A DNA stretch of 57,071 bases, taken from positions 1 through 57,071 of the forward strand of contig JAJJLU010000393.1 of NCBI GenBank assembly GCA_023807065.1. The letters run 5' to 3'. The translations under genes were made by a program, and so were the position numbers. This document shows, piece by piece, positions 37,646 through 47,850 of the stretch. Below the pieces are notes generated by a model that was not told where the DNA came from, searched no databases, and was given only the letters and a program-made list of their open reading frames with translations. Source of the DNA: Isotricha intestinalis (taxonomy: Eukaryota > Ciliophora > Litostomatea > Vestibuliferida > Isotrichidae). Position 1 is the stretch's first letter. Each line of letters begins with the position of its first letter.

Positions 37646-38602
37646 TTAATTAAATATATATTTACAAGTATTATTCCCAAATAAAATATTTGACCAATTA
37701 TCATGAAAATTCATATTTTCAGAGAAATTTGTTTTTTGAAAATATATTTCATTAGTAGATTTATCTAAGAAATCCAGAACAAAATCTGGAATCACAATTG
37801 AAAAATTATTATTTTCATTTTCTTTTTTTGCGAAATTAAATCTTGATATTTTTCTTCTTATTCTTTTATTTATATAATTATTTTTATTTCTTGAATCATT
37901 TGTTGAATCATCTTCAGAACAATTTTTTAAATTTTCATTATTGTTTTTATTATTTATTTGACTATTTTTTTTATTTTTTTTCTGTATTTTATTATTATTA
38001 TTATTATCATTTTCAAAAAGATTTTTTATAAATTCTTGGTTTTTTAATTTTTTAATTGTTAATTTTGGAAATTTTTTAAACTTTTCATAATAATTTTCAT
38101 CAATTAATTTAAGTTTAATAAGATTAAAAACATGATTAGTAATATTTAATAAATCTAAAGCAAATTGAAAACTATTTAAACATTTAGGATTATTAATTTT
38201 ACAATAATGATAATCATTAATATTATTATTATGAATAAAGAGACAATTTAGATTTGGACAATTAATATTATTTAAATAATAATAACAAAATTTAGTTATA
38301 AAATAATTTGCTTTAATAATATTTTCATTTTTAATTTTAAAATTTTCTAAGGAAAGAATACATAAAGAAGCTTGATTTACAGTGTCAAATTGAACAATAA
38401 TATTTTTTTCTTTTTTAAATGATTTATCAAAAATAATTTGATTAATATGACCGTATTGTCCTAAAAATTTTTTTTGATATAATATATCTTTATAATAAAT
38501 TTCTTCGGGTATATTTGATATATAAACTGTGTTTTTTGATATATAATTGTGATTAGATAAATCTATTTTTGGAGATATTATATGATAATTATAATTAGAC
38601 AT
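37646..38602 (-). CDS. CNOT4-like RRM-CCCH protein lacking the RING
   Basis: A 318-residue protein. Residues ~23-105 are an RRM resembling that of CNOT4/Not4 (NTVYISNIPEEI, FLGQYGHINQIIF, IIVQF). A CCCH zinc finger follows with the CNOT4 spacing: C-x8-C-x4-C-x3-H in KFCYYYLNNINCPNLNCLFI plus His. Family members normally start with a C4C4 RING that makes them ubiquitin ligases; here the protein starts only about 22 residues before the RRM, and the ~300 bp upstream have no Cys-rich frame. The C-terminal half is Asn/Lys-rich. It may bind RNA or the CCR4-NOT complex without ligase activity. Confidence 0.8.
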   Translation of the reverse strand: MSNYNYHIISPKIDLSNHNYISKNTVYISNIPEEIYYKDILYQKKFLGQYGHINQIIFDKSFKKEKNIIVQFDTVNQASLCILSLENFKIKNENIIKANYFITKFCYYYLNNINCPNLNCLFIHNNNINDYHYCKINNPKCLNSFQFALDLLNITNHVFNLIKLKLIDENYYEKFKKFPKLTIKKLKNQEFIKNLFENDNNNNNKIQKKNKKNSQINNKNNNENLKNCSEDDSTNDSRNKNNYINKRIRRKISRFNFAKKENENNNFSIVIPDFVLDFLDKSTNEIYFQKTNFSENMNFHDNWSNILFGNNTCKYIFN

Positions 38603-38899
38603 TTTATTTCTATGTTTTTTTTTTTTTCTTTTGTATTAAATATTAAGAGGAATGTGGTTAAAATCTTTATTAATAATATTTTGAAAATTGCCAGTTTTAC
38701 AAATTTTTTTATAAAATAAAGCAATGATTTTTTTTTTATTTTTTAGGTTTTATTTTTTTAATTGTTATTTTTTTTTTAATTTTTTATGTAATTATGTTTT
38801 TTTTCTTTTTTAAACCTTTCATATTAAATTTAATAAAATATATTTTTTAAATATTGAATTTAAAAAAAATTTAAAATAATCATTATAGTCTAAAGATAT

Positions 38900-40009
38900 T
38901 TAATTCAAAATCCAAGATAAAATATTAATAAATAACTTTTCTTCAAAATCATTTAAATTTGGACTGTGACCAACATTCCAAAAAATAATTTTTCCCTTCC
39001 CAATATTTTTAACTAATAAATATTCTCCTCTTTTTCCATCATTTAATTCCATAATAATATTATTATTATATTCTTCAATATTTTCAAAAACAGTATCAGA
39101 TTTATGAGTAGTTTGAACTCCAACAAAAGAATCTTTCAAATAATGTAAATTATAATAAGAATTAAAAATAGGATGTAAATTTTTTATTATTTTTGCTTTG
39201 TTAACATCGATATAATTTTGTTGAATTAATTTAGCTCCAATTAATTCAATTAATCCTTTATTTTTTGAATAACTCCAATGATCATGAGTCAATATTATAT
39301 TTCCTCCATTATTTAAATAATTATATATATCTTTTTTATTTGTTGTATCTCCATAGCCTGCGTCTTGTAAATCATATATTATTATTTTAAATTGTTTTAT
39401 ATTTTTTTCTGTTAATTTTGGTAATATGAATTTTGGAGACAATATTGATATTTTATTTATTGAGTCATGTAAATTTAATAAATTTGCAAATGTCTCATTT
39501 GATTTGTTTGATATTAATAATATATTATTTTCCTTTTTATTTAGTTTTGCTTTTAATAATTCATTTTCTTTTACTAATTCGTTTATTTTTTCATATATTG
39601 CTTGATTTATTTCATTTTGATTTAATTTATTTAAATATAAAGATATTTTAAATTCTTGGATTTTTAAAGAAGGTTTGAAAATTAAATTAATTACATTTTC
39701 TTCTTTTTCAATTACATATTCTTTATTATCCATTAATTCAATTAATATAGAGAAACAAATTTCAATGTTTTCATCTAAAAATAATTTTTTACATAATTCT
39801 CCTAAATCTTGATCTGATAATTTGTTAGAAAAAATTTCCGTAGGATATAAACCAATTGGAATACATTTAATGCATAAATAATAATCTTCAATATAAACTT
39901 CCAATTTATATTTATTATTATCTTTTTCAACTTCAAATCTTTTAGTTGGGAATATATTACCCTCTGTTGTTAAATTCTTTTCATTGATAAGTGGAGCAGG
40001 AGTTAACAT
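38900..40009 (-). CDS. Coiled-coil protein with GATase/ThuA-like C-terminal domain
   Basis: A 369-residue protein from the ATG at 40009; the frame also opens at a GTG (40021). Residues ~20-130 form a beta-rich N-terminal domain (FEVEKDNNKYKLEVYIEDYY), followed by a coiled coil (~135-165). The last ~205 residues look like a class-I glutamine-amidotransferase/ThuA-type flavodoxin fold: FKIIIYDLQDAG, LNNGGNIILTHDHW, GKGKIIFWNVGHSP and a final helix. The nucleophile elbow has no Cys (THDHW), so amidotransferase activity is unlikely. Function unknown. Its start is 100 bp from the divergent UBX gene. Confidence 0.65.
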   Translation of the reverse strand: MLTPAPLINEKNLTTEGNIFPTKRFEVEKDNNKYKLEVYIEDYYLCIKCIPIGLYPTEIFSNKLSDQDLGELCKKLFLDENIEICFSILIELMDNKEYVIEKEENVINLIFKPSLKIQEFKISLYLNKLNQNEINQAIYEKINELVKENELLKAKLNKKENNILLISNKSNETFANLLNLHDSINKISILSPKFILPKLTEKNIKQFKIIIYDLQDAGYGDTTNKKDIYNYLNNGGNIILTHDHWSYSKNKGLIELIGAKLIQQNYIDVNKAKIIKNLHPIFNSYYNLHYLKDSFVGVQTTHKSDTVFENIEEYNNNIIMELNDGKRGEYLLVKNIGKGKIIFWNVGHSPNLNDFEEKLFINILSWILN

Positions 40010-40109
40010 TTTATATATCACTTTTTAAGTTTAATATTTTAAATATCATTTTGATTAATTATTTTGTTATCTATATTATCCAAATTGAAATTTTTAAATA
40101 ATTTTTTTA

Positions 40110-41228
40110 ATGATGAAGAAATTTTGGCGTTATTTTTTTCCTGTTGAAAATTCTGGAATGACAGAAATAAGAAATATATTTAAAGATTATACAAAAGATA
40201 TTGAAAAATTTGATGACGGGTTAAGAAATAATAAATATGGAATTATCTTTATTTATGATTATTATAATAATGTAAATTTAATTAAGAATTTTTTAACAGA
40301 AATTAAGAATGATAATAAATTATTTAATGATATTAAAGAGATTTTTAAAACAAAATTAATTGACTTTAATAATAAACAAAAAGTTCATAAGAATAATAAA
40401 TATTTTAATGAAACTATTAATAATAATACTATTTATTTTATTAAAATGATTGATAATAATAAATATTTAAATATAAAATGTGAAATAAATATTAATCAAT
40501 TTAAATCAGAAGTCGAAAAAATTATTAATAATATAAAAGAAGAAAAAAATGATGAATTTTTAAAAAATAATATAATAAATAATAATTCTCTTTCTTCTAA
40601 TCATTTGATTGATGAAAAAAGCAATTTAACATCTTTTTTATCAAAGAAAATAAAAAATGATGAATTTGAAAATAATATTAATACTTTTAATTCTTCAATT
40701 TTAAATATTGAAAAAAAGAATTTAGAAAAAAATGTTAATATAAATAAAGAATTAAATCAAAATATTAAAGAAATAAAAAAAGGAAGTATTTTAAATAATA
40801 ATAAAAATTTAAATGATTTTGAAAATAGTAAAATAATAGAAAATATTAAATCAAATAATAATATTCTTTTAAATGAAGAAGATTCTAATTATTCTTTTCC
40901 TGATTTCCAAACAAAAAATGAAGATAGTTATTATAAAAAATCAATTAAAAAAATATCAGAAGAACCAAAAGAAAGTGATTATACAACAAAAATATTTTTT
41001 ATTTTAAATAACAACTTAATTGTAGAAAGAAATTTTAATAAGGATGATAAAATTCAATTAATGTTTGATTTTTTAGAAACAAAAGGCTTTAATCAAAATA
41101 TAATTTTGAGTCAAACTTTCCCAGAAAAATATTATGAAAATAAAGAAAAAACATTTTATGATGAGGGATTATATCCAGATGGATATATAAAAATAATAAT
41201 GAAAACAAATATATTTGAAAATAATTAA
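40110..41228 (+). CDS. UAS-UBX protein, divergent p97/Cdc48 cofactor
   Basis: A 372-residue protein starting at either of two adjacent ATGs (40110, 40113). Residues ~20-135 resemble a UAS (thioredoxin-like) domain, with NNKYGIIFIYDYYNNVNLIK. An Asn/Lys-rich linker of about 150 residues follows. The last ~80 residues are a UBX fold: TKIFFILNNNLIVERNF, KIQLMFDFLETKG, LSQTFPEKYY and TFYDEGLYPDGYIKIIMK. In canonical UBX domains the loop reads FPR and strand 1 carries an Arg; here they are FPE and no Arg. Binding to Cdc48/p97 is therefore uncertain. UAS plus UBX is the FAF1/UBXD8 arrangement. Confidence 0.75.
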   Translation: MMKKFWRYFFPVENSGMTEIRNIFKDYTKDIEKFDDGLRNNKYGIIFIYDYYNNVNLIKNFLTEIKNDNKLFNDIKEIFKTKLIDFNNKQKVHKNNKYFNETINNNTIYFIKMIDNNKYLNIKCEININQFKSEVEKIINNIKEEKNDEFLKNNIINNNSLSSNHLIDEKSNLTSFLSKKIKNDEFENNINTFNSSILNIEKKNLEKNVNINKELNQNIKEIKKGSILNNNKNLNDFENSKIIENIKSNNNILLNEEDSNYSFPDFQTKNEDSYYKKSIKKISEEPKESDYTTKIFFILNNNLIVERNFNKDDKIQLMFDFLETKGFNQNIILSQTFPEKYYENKEKTFYDEGLYPDGYIKIIMKTNIFENN

Positions 41229-42026
41229 ATAATTCAATTAATAAAAACATTAAAAAACATTAAAAGAATTTTTTAAAAATTTGTAATTTCAAATTGAATA
41301 TATTTATAATCCTTTTTTAAATAAATATTATTATCTCTTCCTCCAAATATGAAAATTTTTTCATTATAAAAGAAGAAAATTTTCAAGAAAAAATATATTA
41401 TAAAACAATTAAAAAAAATAATTGAAATGTTTAGAAAACATTAATATATTAAATATATTAACAATTAAAAAATCCAGATAAAAAGAACAAATAAAAGAAA
41501 ATAAAAAAATAATTTTAAATTTATTTAATTGATTTACATTTTAAATAAAAACAATATTTTAAATCATTGATTAAAACAAATTTAATAAAAAATCATAATA
41601 ACAATTTATTCCTTTTTTTGAAAGAATTAGATAAATATTTAAATTCTTGACAAGTTTAAATCAACAATAAAATAAATTATATACATTCAATTATAAATTA
41701 ATTAATAATTGAAAAAGAAAATTCTATTTATAAAAAAATTTATATTAAGTAATTTAATGACATAAATTAAGATTTAAATATTCTTTATTCTGAAAATAAA
41801 CTTTTAATTAAAAATACTTTAATTTTTCAAAATTATCTTTTCAAATTTTAAATCATATTTTATGTGATATAAAATTATTATGAGATGAAAAATAGAAACG
41901 ATAAAAAAAATTATTAAATTATTTAACTAAAAAAATAAATAAACAAAATATATTTATAGGTGTTTATTTATCTTCATTAAATTAAAAATTATAAATAAAA
42001 CAAAAAAACTTTAATAACAAAAAAAA
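41229..42026. other. AT-rich spacer, nothing recognised
   Basis: About 800 bp between two plus-strand genes. Only short AT-type inverted repeats; no coding frame or RNA motif seen. Confidence 0.5.
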
Positions 42027-43196
42027 ATGAAAAAAAATTTAGATATATTTCAAAAATATGCATTTAACCTAAATGAAAAAAAGAAATATCAAGAAATAGA
42101 AAAGAAAGTAAACGTAGCATTTAAAAAACAACAAAAAGGAATATATGATGATTTAGAAAATAATGATTTAAAAATAAAAGAAATAAAAAATAAATTAAAT
42201 GAAATAAAATCAAAATCAATAAAAGAACATGTTTATTCTCATTTTAAAATTCCAGATACTTGGAAAAATAAAATTGGATATCAAAATAATATGTTAAATA
42301 TATTTTCAGAAGATGTTAAATTTACTTCTTATATGGGAAAAGGAGGAGAAATACAAAAAAAGAATATTCATGATTCTGATGATAAAAGTTCTTTTAGTAA
42401 AACTTCTAATAATTTTTTCCCTAAAATTAATATTAATGATAATAATTTAATTGAAAAAAATCATAATAAAAAAATTGAAAGTTTTGGTCAAATTTCTTTT
42501 AAAAATAAATTTTTAAAAATTAAGCAAGAAAGTGAAAAAGAAATTTTATCAATTTTAGAAGAATATAAAAATGCTTTTCCAATAAAAAAAGAAACTTTAT
42601 TAACTGAAATAAATACTAATGATGATACAACAGAAAAAGAAAATTATGAAAAAAAAGTAAATAAAACCTTTACAAGTAATTTTTATAATAAAAATAATAA
42701 TACTAAAATAAAAAATAAAAAAAAGACACTTTTAAATTATTTAGATCATTTACCTTTAACAGAAAGACAAGAATCATTTAGAAAATCAATATATACAAAT
42801 TTTATTCCAAATACAAGTTTAAATTCAAATAAAAAAAAATCAATGAAAAAAAAGAAAAATTTATTATTAAATAATGAAGAAAGTAAATTTGGTCCTTTTT
42901 TAGACTCGAATTATATTCTTTTTAATAAAAAAATAGACATTAATAATCCAATTTTAAAAAAGCATTTAGAAAGTATTAATTATTATGGTCCTTATTATTC
43001 TTATTGTCCTCCTTGTAGAAATGATAATATCAATTTTTATAAAGATTTAGATTTGAGAAAAGCTATTCAACTTATTCAATTTATTAAGAAAAATAAAGGA
43101 AAAAGTATTATTGAAAATGAAAGTAATTATAATCTAAAAGATATTAATTTTAATGATGATGATGATTTAGATAGTTTTATTGATTCTGAAAATTAA
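42027..43196 (+). CDS. Orphan with conserved CPPC C-terminal motif
   Basis: A 389-residue protein. An N-terminal helical region (YAFNLNEKKKYQEIEKKV, coiled-coil-like) is followed by a block IPDTWKNKIGYQNNM, a Lys/Asn-rich middle and a distinctive C-terminal motif: NYYGPYYSYCPPCRNDNINF then a helix DLDLRKAIQLIQFIKKNK. The two Cys in CPPC could bind metal or form a redox pair. The motif looks conserved rather than low-complexity, and I have a loose impression of similar motifs in other protists, but I cannot name a family. The tail is acidic (DDDDLDSF). No membrane segment. Confidence 0.7.
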   Translation: MKKNLDIFQKYAFNLNEKKKYQEIEKKVNVAFKKQQKGIYDDLENNDLKIKEIKNKLNEIKSKSIKEHVYSHFKIPDTWKNKIGYQNNMLNIFSEDVKFTSYMGKGGEIQKKNIHDSDDKSSFSKTSNNFFPKININDNNLIEKNHNKKIESFGQISFKNKFLKIKQESEKEILSILEEYKNAFPIKKETLLTEINTNDDTTEKENYEKKVNKTFTSNFYNKNNNTKIKNKKKTLLNYLDHLPLTERQESFRKSIYTNFIPNTSLNSNKKKSMKKKKNLLLNNEESKFGPFLDSNYILFNKKIDINNPILKKHLESINYYGPYYSYCPPCRNDNINFYKDLDLRKAIQLIQFIKKNKGKSIIENESNYNLKDINFNDDDDLDSFIDSEN

Positions 43197-43378
43197 ATTC
43201 AATTTTTTTTTTTAAATATTGGGTTTTTTTTTCTTTATTTATTTAAATGAAAATGTTTTTTTTCATTTCGCAATTTGTTTTTATTAATTTATTTTTTTAA
43301 ATTTTGAGAAATTTTTTTTTGATTTATTAGGATTTATTCATTTATAATATTTCTAATTTTTTTTTTATTAATAGAAAT

Positions 43379-45637
43379 TTATTTTTTATTTGTTTTATTT
43401 TTAGAACTTAATAAATGATCTTTATAAGTTTTTTTTGTATTTTTAATGTGAAGTTCAGTTTTTATATAAATTGGGAGTTTTTGATTTATATAATCTAATT
43501 TAATATGACCATTTATTTTTTTAAATTTATAATTATTCCTATTACTAATAATTTCATCAATAATTTTAATATATTTATTTACAATAGAATTTTTTTTAGT
43601 TTCTTTAATTGATTTTACACTTTTTGTATTTTGAAAATTTTTTTTTGAACAATTACCTTCAAATTTTGTAAAAAGAGAATCATTTTTTTTTATTTCTGAT
43701 GACATATTATTTAAAAGTTTAGGTTTATTATTTTTAATTAAATCATATATTTTTTTATTTGTTATTGAAGAATGAATTTTATGAAAATTAAAGTTTGAAA
43801 AAAAAATATTTTTCAAATTTAAATCATTTGAAAGACTATTTAAATAATTTCTTTTTTTTATTTTTAAACCATTATTTTTATCAAATTTTTTCATTCCTGA
43901 ATTTTCAGTTTTTAAATTATTATTTGAATTACTATTATTTAATAAACTATTTGAAGTGTTATTGGTTGTTTTTTTATTTATTGTTTTCTTTAAGTTTATA
44001 TTATATAGTTCAAAATTTGATTTCAAATTTTTTATTTTATTTTTATATTTTGAGTTAATTGATTTTGCGCTTTTAATTTTTATTTCATTATTTTTTTTTA
44101 AATTATTATTGTTTTTAATTATATTTTTTGTTGATAAACATTTATTTTCTTTTTCTAAACTTTCCTCTATACTTAATTTTAAATTTGTCTTTCTTTTTTC
44201 TTTTGAATTTATTTTTTTTATTTGATTTATTATTTTTGCAAAGTTATTGTTTTTATATAATTTTTTCCTTTTTTCATTTAAATTACTTTTTGTAGTTAAA
44301 TATATTATAAAATCTTCTATGTTAAATTCTTTCTTTTTTCTATTTGGATTAGTATCAACACTTTTTATTAATGAATTATAAGAATTTATTTCACTTTCAG
44401 TTTTTATTGATATTGATTTACCTTTATTTCTTTTTTCTTTTATTTTATTTTCTCTTATATTTCTCAATTTTGAAAAAATATCATAATTAATACTATATTC
44501 TTTTTTCTTTTTAATTTCATTATTATTATTATTATCATCAGAATTATTATCATGAATATTATCAGTATTATTATTATTCTTAACAGAATTTATCTCAATA
44601 TTTTTATTATTATTTATATTATTATTATCAATATAATTATTATTATTTTTATTTTCAATATTATTATTATTTTTTTCTTTATTTTTATTTCTTTCTACAT
44701 TATTATTTTCCTTATCCTTATTATTATACTTATTATCATTCTCTTTCCTCTCATTTTCATTTTCATTATCTTTCTCTTCATCCTTAATTAATTCTTTATG
44801 AATTTCCTCGAAAATTTCTTTCCCTTTTAAATAAAATTGATGTTTCTTTATATCCTGAATAGAAATTCTTTCCTTAGGCTCAACAACAAGAATTTTTTGA
44901 ATTAAATCTTTTGAAAGTTGACTTAAAAAATTAGGAAATTGTAAAATGCCATTTTTAATTTTTTCAAACAACTGAAAATTATCATTATCTTCAAAAGGTA
45001 AGAACCCACATAACATAGCAAATAAAATAATACCAGAGCTCCAAATGTCTCTTTTAAATCCATTATATTTTTTTCCAGAAATCATTTCAGGAGAAGCATA
45101 AGAAGGACTTCCACAAGGAGTAGATAATAAATTATTATTATTATCATTATAAAAATTAGATAATCCAAAATCAATGATTTTTAATATTTGACCTTTTTTT
45201 AATAATAAATTTTCTGGTTTTAAATCCCTATGAACTATTCCTTTTGAATGAATATATTCTAATCCATTTATTAATTGATAAAAAAAATATGATGATTCTT
45301 CTTCACTTAATCTTTGAATATCTATTATATGATTAAATAATTCTCCATTTTCACAATATTCAGTTATTATATAATAATTTTTAGAAGTTTCTATTATTTC
45401 TATTAATTTTATTATATTTATGTGATTTAAGGTTTTTAATATTTTGATTTCTAAATTTATTCTTTTTGACATTTCTAAATCTTTTATTAAGGATTTTGAT
45501 ATTATTTTTATTGCCACTTTTTCTTTTGTTTCTTTATTTACTCCTAATTTTACTTTACTAAATGCCCCTTTTCCTAAAAAATATTTTTCTTCATATTTTG
45601 AATAATATTCTTCTGATTCTATACTTGATTCTGTCAT
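43379..45637 (-). CDS. SNF1/AMPK-type serine/threonine kinase
   Basis: A 752-residue protein. Residues ~18-275 are a complete CAMK-group kinase: LGKGAFSKVKLG, VAIKII, HRDLKPENLL, IDFGLSNF, the activation segment STPCGSPSYASPE, and DIWSSGIILFAMLCGFLPF. The CGSPSYASPE sequence points to the SNF1/MARK/BRSK branch. No UBA or KA1 domain is recognised in the ~475-residue tail, which is Asn/Lys/Ser-rich and low-complexity. The activation Thr is present, so regulation by an upstream kinase is likely. Confidence 0.93.
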   Translation of the reverse strand: MTESSIESEEYYSKYEEKYFLGKGAFSKVKLGVNKETKEKVAIKIISKSLIKDLEMSKRINLEIKILKTLNHINIIKLIEIIETSKNYYIITEYCENGELFNHIIDIQRLSEEESSYFFYQLINGLEYIHSKGIVHRDLKPENLLLKKGQILKIIDFGLSNFYNDNNNNLLSTPCGSPSYASPEMISGKKYNGFKRDIWSSGIILFAMLCGFLPFEDNDNFQLFEKIKNGILQFPNFLSQLSKDLIQKILVVEPKERISIQDIKKHQFYLKGKEIFEEIHKELIKDEEKDNENENERKENDNKYNNKDKENNNVERNKNKEKNNNNIENKNNNNYIDNNNINNNKNIEINSVKNNNNTDNIHDNNSDDNNNNNEIKKKKEYSINYDIFSKLRNIRENKIKEKRNKGKSISIKTESEINSYNSLIKSVDTNPNRKKKEFNIEDFIIYLTTKSNLNEKRKKLYKNNNFAKIINQIKKINSKEKRKTNLKLSIEESLEKENKCLSTKNIIKNNNNLKKNNEIKIKSAKSINSKYKNKIKNLKSNFELYNINLKKTINKKTTNNTSNSLLNNSNSNNNLKTENSGMKKFDKNNGLKIKKRNYLNSLSNDLNLKNIFFSNFNFHKIHSSITNKKIYDLIKNNKPKLLNNMSSEIKKNDSLFTKFEGNCSKKNFQNTKSVKSIKETKKNSIVNKYIKIIDEIISNRNNYKFKKINGHIKLDYINQKLPIYIKTELHIKNTKKTYKDHLLSSKNKTNKK

Positions 45638-45742
45638 TTTTTTTAAATTGAAAAAAAATTATTTTTTTTATTCATTTTTATAATTGATTATTTTTATTTT
45701 TGTTTATTTTATATTTTCAATATAATTTTATTTATATATATT

Positions 45743-46453
45743 TTAATTGTTTTCTATTTTTTGTTTTTTGTTGTTTTGAAATAATTGATTTTTTTCACTT
45801 ATACTTTGATATTGATATGTATTAATTGGATGATAATTATTTTGTGTATTAATTTGAGAATTTGAAGTAATAGTCATATATTTACTACATTCATTTAATA
45901 TTGTTTTTAATTGAATTAATTTATCTAAAACACTAAAAGAATATTTTTGTAAATTTAAACTTAATTCATCAATAATTTTTTTACTTTCTTCTTTTAATAT
46001 CATATTTTCTTTTCTATATTGAAGTTTTTTTTTAAAACATTGACACTCATTTTCTAAATTTTTTTCAATATAAGAATTTTCTTTATTTAAATTATTAATT
46101 TTAGCATTATATTTATTTCTCTCAGTTTCAATTTGATAATTTGAAGAAAAGCTTTTTAAATTAGAATAATAATTTTCATTGATTTTATTTTTTTTAATTT
46201 CTAAAATTGTTTTTAATCTGTTAATTTGATATTCAGAAGAAGAAATTAAATCTTTATATAATTCAATTTCTTGATTTTCTCTGTTAGAATAATTTTTTGC
46301 TAATTTTGGTTCAGGCATAATGTTATTAATACTATCTCTATTTGATAAAGTATCTTTTCCTCTTAATGATGATAATATATTACTTAATGCATCGTCGTTT
46401 GAAAAATTTTTATTTATTATATTTAAAGGGGGAATTGAAGGATTTATTTTCAT
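45743..46453 (-). CDS. Coiled-coil orphan
   Basis: A 236-residue protein from an ATG at 46453. Residues ~55-190 are continuous helix with heptad character; the ends are Asn/Ser/Gln-rich. No signal peptide, membrane helix or named domain. Lies 107 bp downstream of the BBOF1-like gene on the same strand. Function unknown. Confidence 0.65.
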   Translation of the reverse strand: MKINPSIPPLNIINKNFSNDDALSNILSSLRGKDTLSNRDSINNIMPEPKLAKNYSNRENQEIELYKDLISSSEYQINRLKTILEIKKNKINENYYSNLKSFSSNYQIETERNKYNAKINNLNKENSYIEKNLENECQCFKKKLQYRKENMILKEESKKIIDELSLNLQKYSFSVLDKLIQLKTILNECSKYMTITSNSQINTQNNYHPINTYQYQSISEKNQLFQNNKKQKIENN

Positions 46454-46560
46454 TTTTTTTAAATTTAATTTCTTAAATTATTTTCTGTTATTTAAAAGAA
46501 TAAATTTAAATTTGTTTAAATTTGATTTTTTTATAAAAAAATAATTGTTAAAAGTATTAT

Positions 46561-47850
46561 TTAACTAACATCTCTTTTTAATTTTTTTTTAAAATTTCCA
46601 ATAGACTTTTTTTCATCATTAATTTTATTAAATAAACTTCTAATAATTCTATCTTTACTTTGATGATCAATATCATTAACATTAATATTTTTAATATTAG
46701 TTAAATAAAGAGAATCTCCTAAATCTACTTTATTATTAACATTTAAATAAGGAAAATAGCTTTTTTTTCTTTCAATATCTTTCTTTTTTTTTTCAACAAT
46801 TTCTTTTTTAACTTCTTTTAATTTTTCAAGGAAAAAAGTTTCTAAATTAGTTCTTGAATCTAAAATTTCTTTATTAACACTTTTTAAATCATTTAATTCT
46901 TTATTTTTTTGTTGTATTTTATTTTTTAATTCTTTAATTTCATTTTGATCTTCATTAACAATATTATTAAATTGAGAATTTATTTTTTCTAATTGTTCTT
47001 CATATTTACTTTTCATTTGTTCAATAATTTTATTTTTTTTATCTAATTCATCAATTAAATTTTGATTTTTTTTTTTTCCTTGAACTTGAACTTGAGCACA
47101 ATTATCAATTATTTTAATATTATTATTCATTTGATTTTTATATTTTTTATTTTCAATATTTAAATTTCCATTTCTAAATTTATAATCTTCAAATTCTTCA
47201 TTTTTAATATTTAATTCTTCTTTTAATTCTTTATAAATAGAATATAAATCTGTTGTTAATAATTCTTGATTATTTTGTAAAAAATGTTCAAAAATTTCTA
47301 TTGTTTGTTTAAATTTTTTTGTATGTTTTTCATTTAAATCTTTTATTTTAATTTCATATTCTTGAATTGTATTACTTGTAATATTATTTATTTTTTGTAC
47401 TTCTTTGTTTAATTCTGCTACTTCTTTTTTTAAAGTTTTTTTCTTTGTTTTTTCTTCTATATATTCTTCCTTCATTTTTTCCATATCTTCATTTGCTTTT
47501 TTTATAACTGATTCTTTTTCTTTTTGTAATTCTTCAAATTGTCTTTCAAAATTCTTTTGAAAATTTTGTTCTATTTCATCTCTTTCTTCTTTTATTTTTG
47601 TATATTTTTCATTCAGTTGTTCATTTAATTTTATTCTTTTATTTAATATTATTTTTATCGAATTTTGATTTTGGGAATATTGATCTTCTGTTTTTCTAAA
47701 ATCTAATGATAATGATGTTAATTTTGTTTTTAAATTATTTATTTCCATGTCATCTTTTGCTATTTGATCTAACTCTGATTCTATTATTCCCTCATTTTGA
47801 TATTTTTGAATTATTTCTTCTTTGTCTTTCTTCTTTGCTTTTTTTGACAT
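46561..47850 (-). CDS. BBOF1: BBOF1-like basal-body coiled-coil protein
   Basis: A 429-residue protein, almost wholly coiled coil from residue 30 to 370 after a Lys-rich start. Two C-terminal landmarks match basal body-orientation factor 1 (CCDC176): NKEILDSRTNLETFFLEKLK, and VDLGD followed after a short gap by KDRIIRSLFNKIN near the end. Length is close to the vertebrate protein (about 530) but shorter. In vertebrates BBOF1 keeps basal bodies aligned in multiciliated cells, a role that suits a ciliate. Generic coiled-coil similarity could mislead; the two C-terminal motifs are the real support. Confidence 0.72.
   Translation of the reverse strand: MSKKAKKKDKEEIIQKYQNEGIIESELDQIAKDDMEINNLKTKLTSLSLDFRKTEDQYSQNQNSIKIILNKRIKLNEQLNEKYTKIKEERDEIEQNFQKNFERQFEELQKEKESVIKKANEDMEKMKEEYIEEKTKKKTLKKEVAELNKEVQKINNITSNTIQEYEIKIKDLNEKHTKKFKQTIEIFEHFLQNNQELLTTDLYSIYKELKEELNIKNEEFEDYKFRNGNLNIENKKYKNQMNNNIKIIDNCAQVQVQGKKKNQNLIDELDKKNKIIEQMKSKYEEQLEKINSQFNNIVNEDQNEIKELKNKIQQKNKELNDLKSVNKEILDSRTNLETFFLEKLKEVKKEIVEKKKKDIERKKSYFPYLNVNNKVDLGDSLYLTNIKNINVNDIDHQSKDRIIRSLFNKINDEKKSIGNFKKKLKRDVS

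Noticed and set aside
43795..44791. Hydrophobic plus-strand frames opposite the SNF1-type kinase tail
   Set aside because: Antisense of low-complexity Asn/Lys-rich coding sequence.
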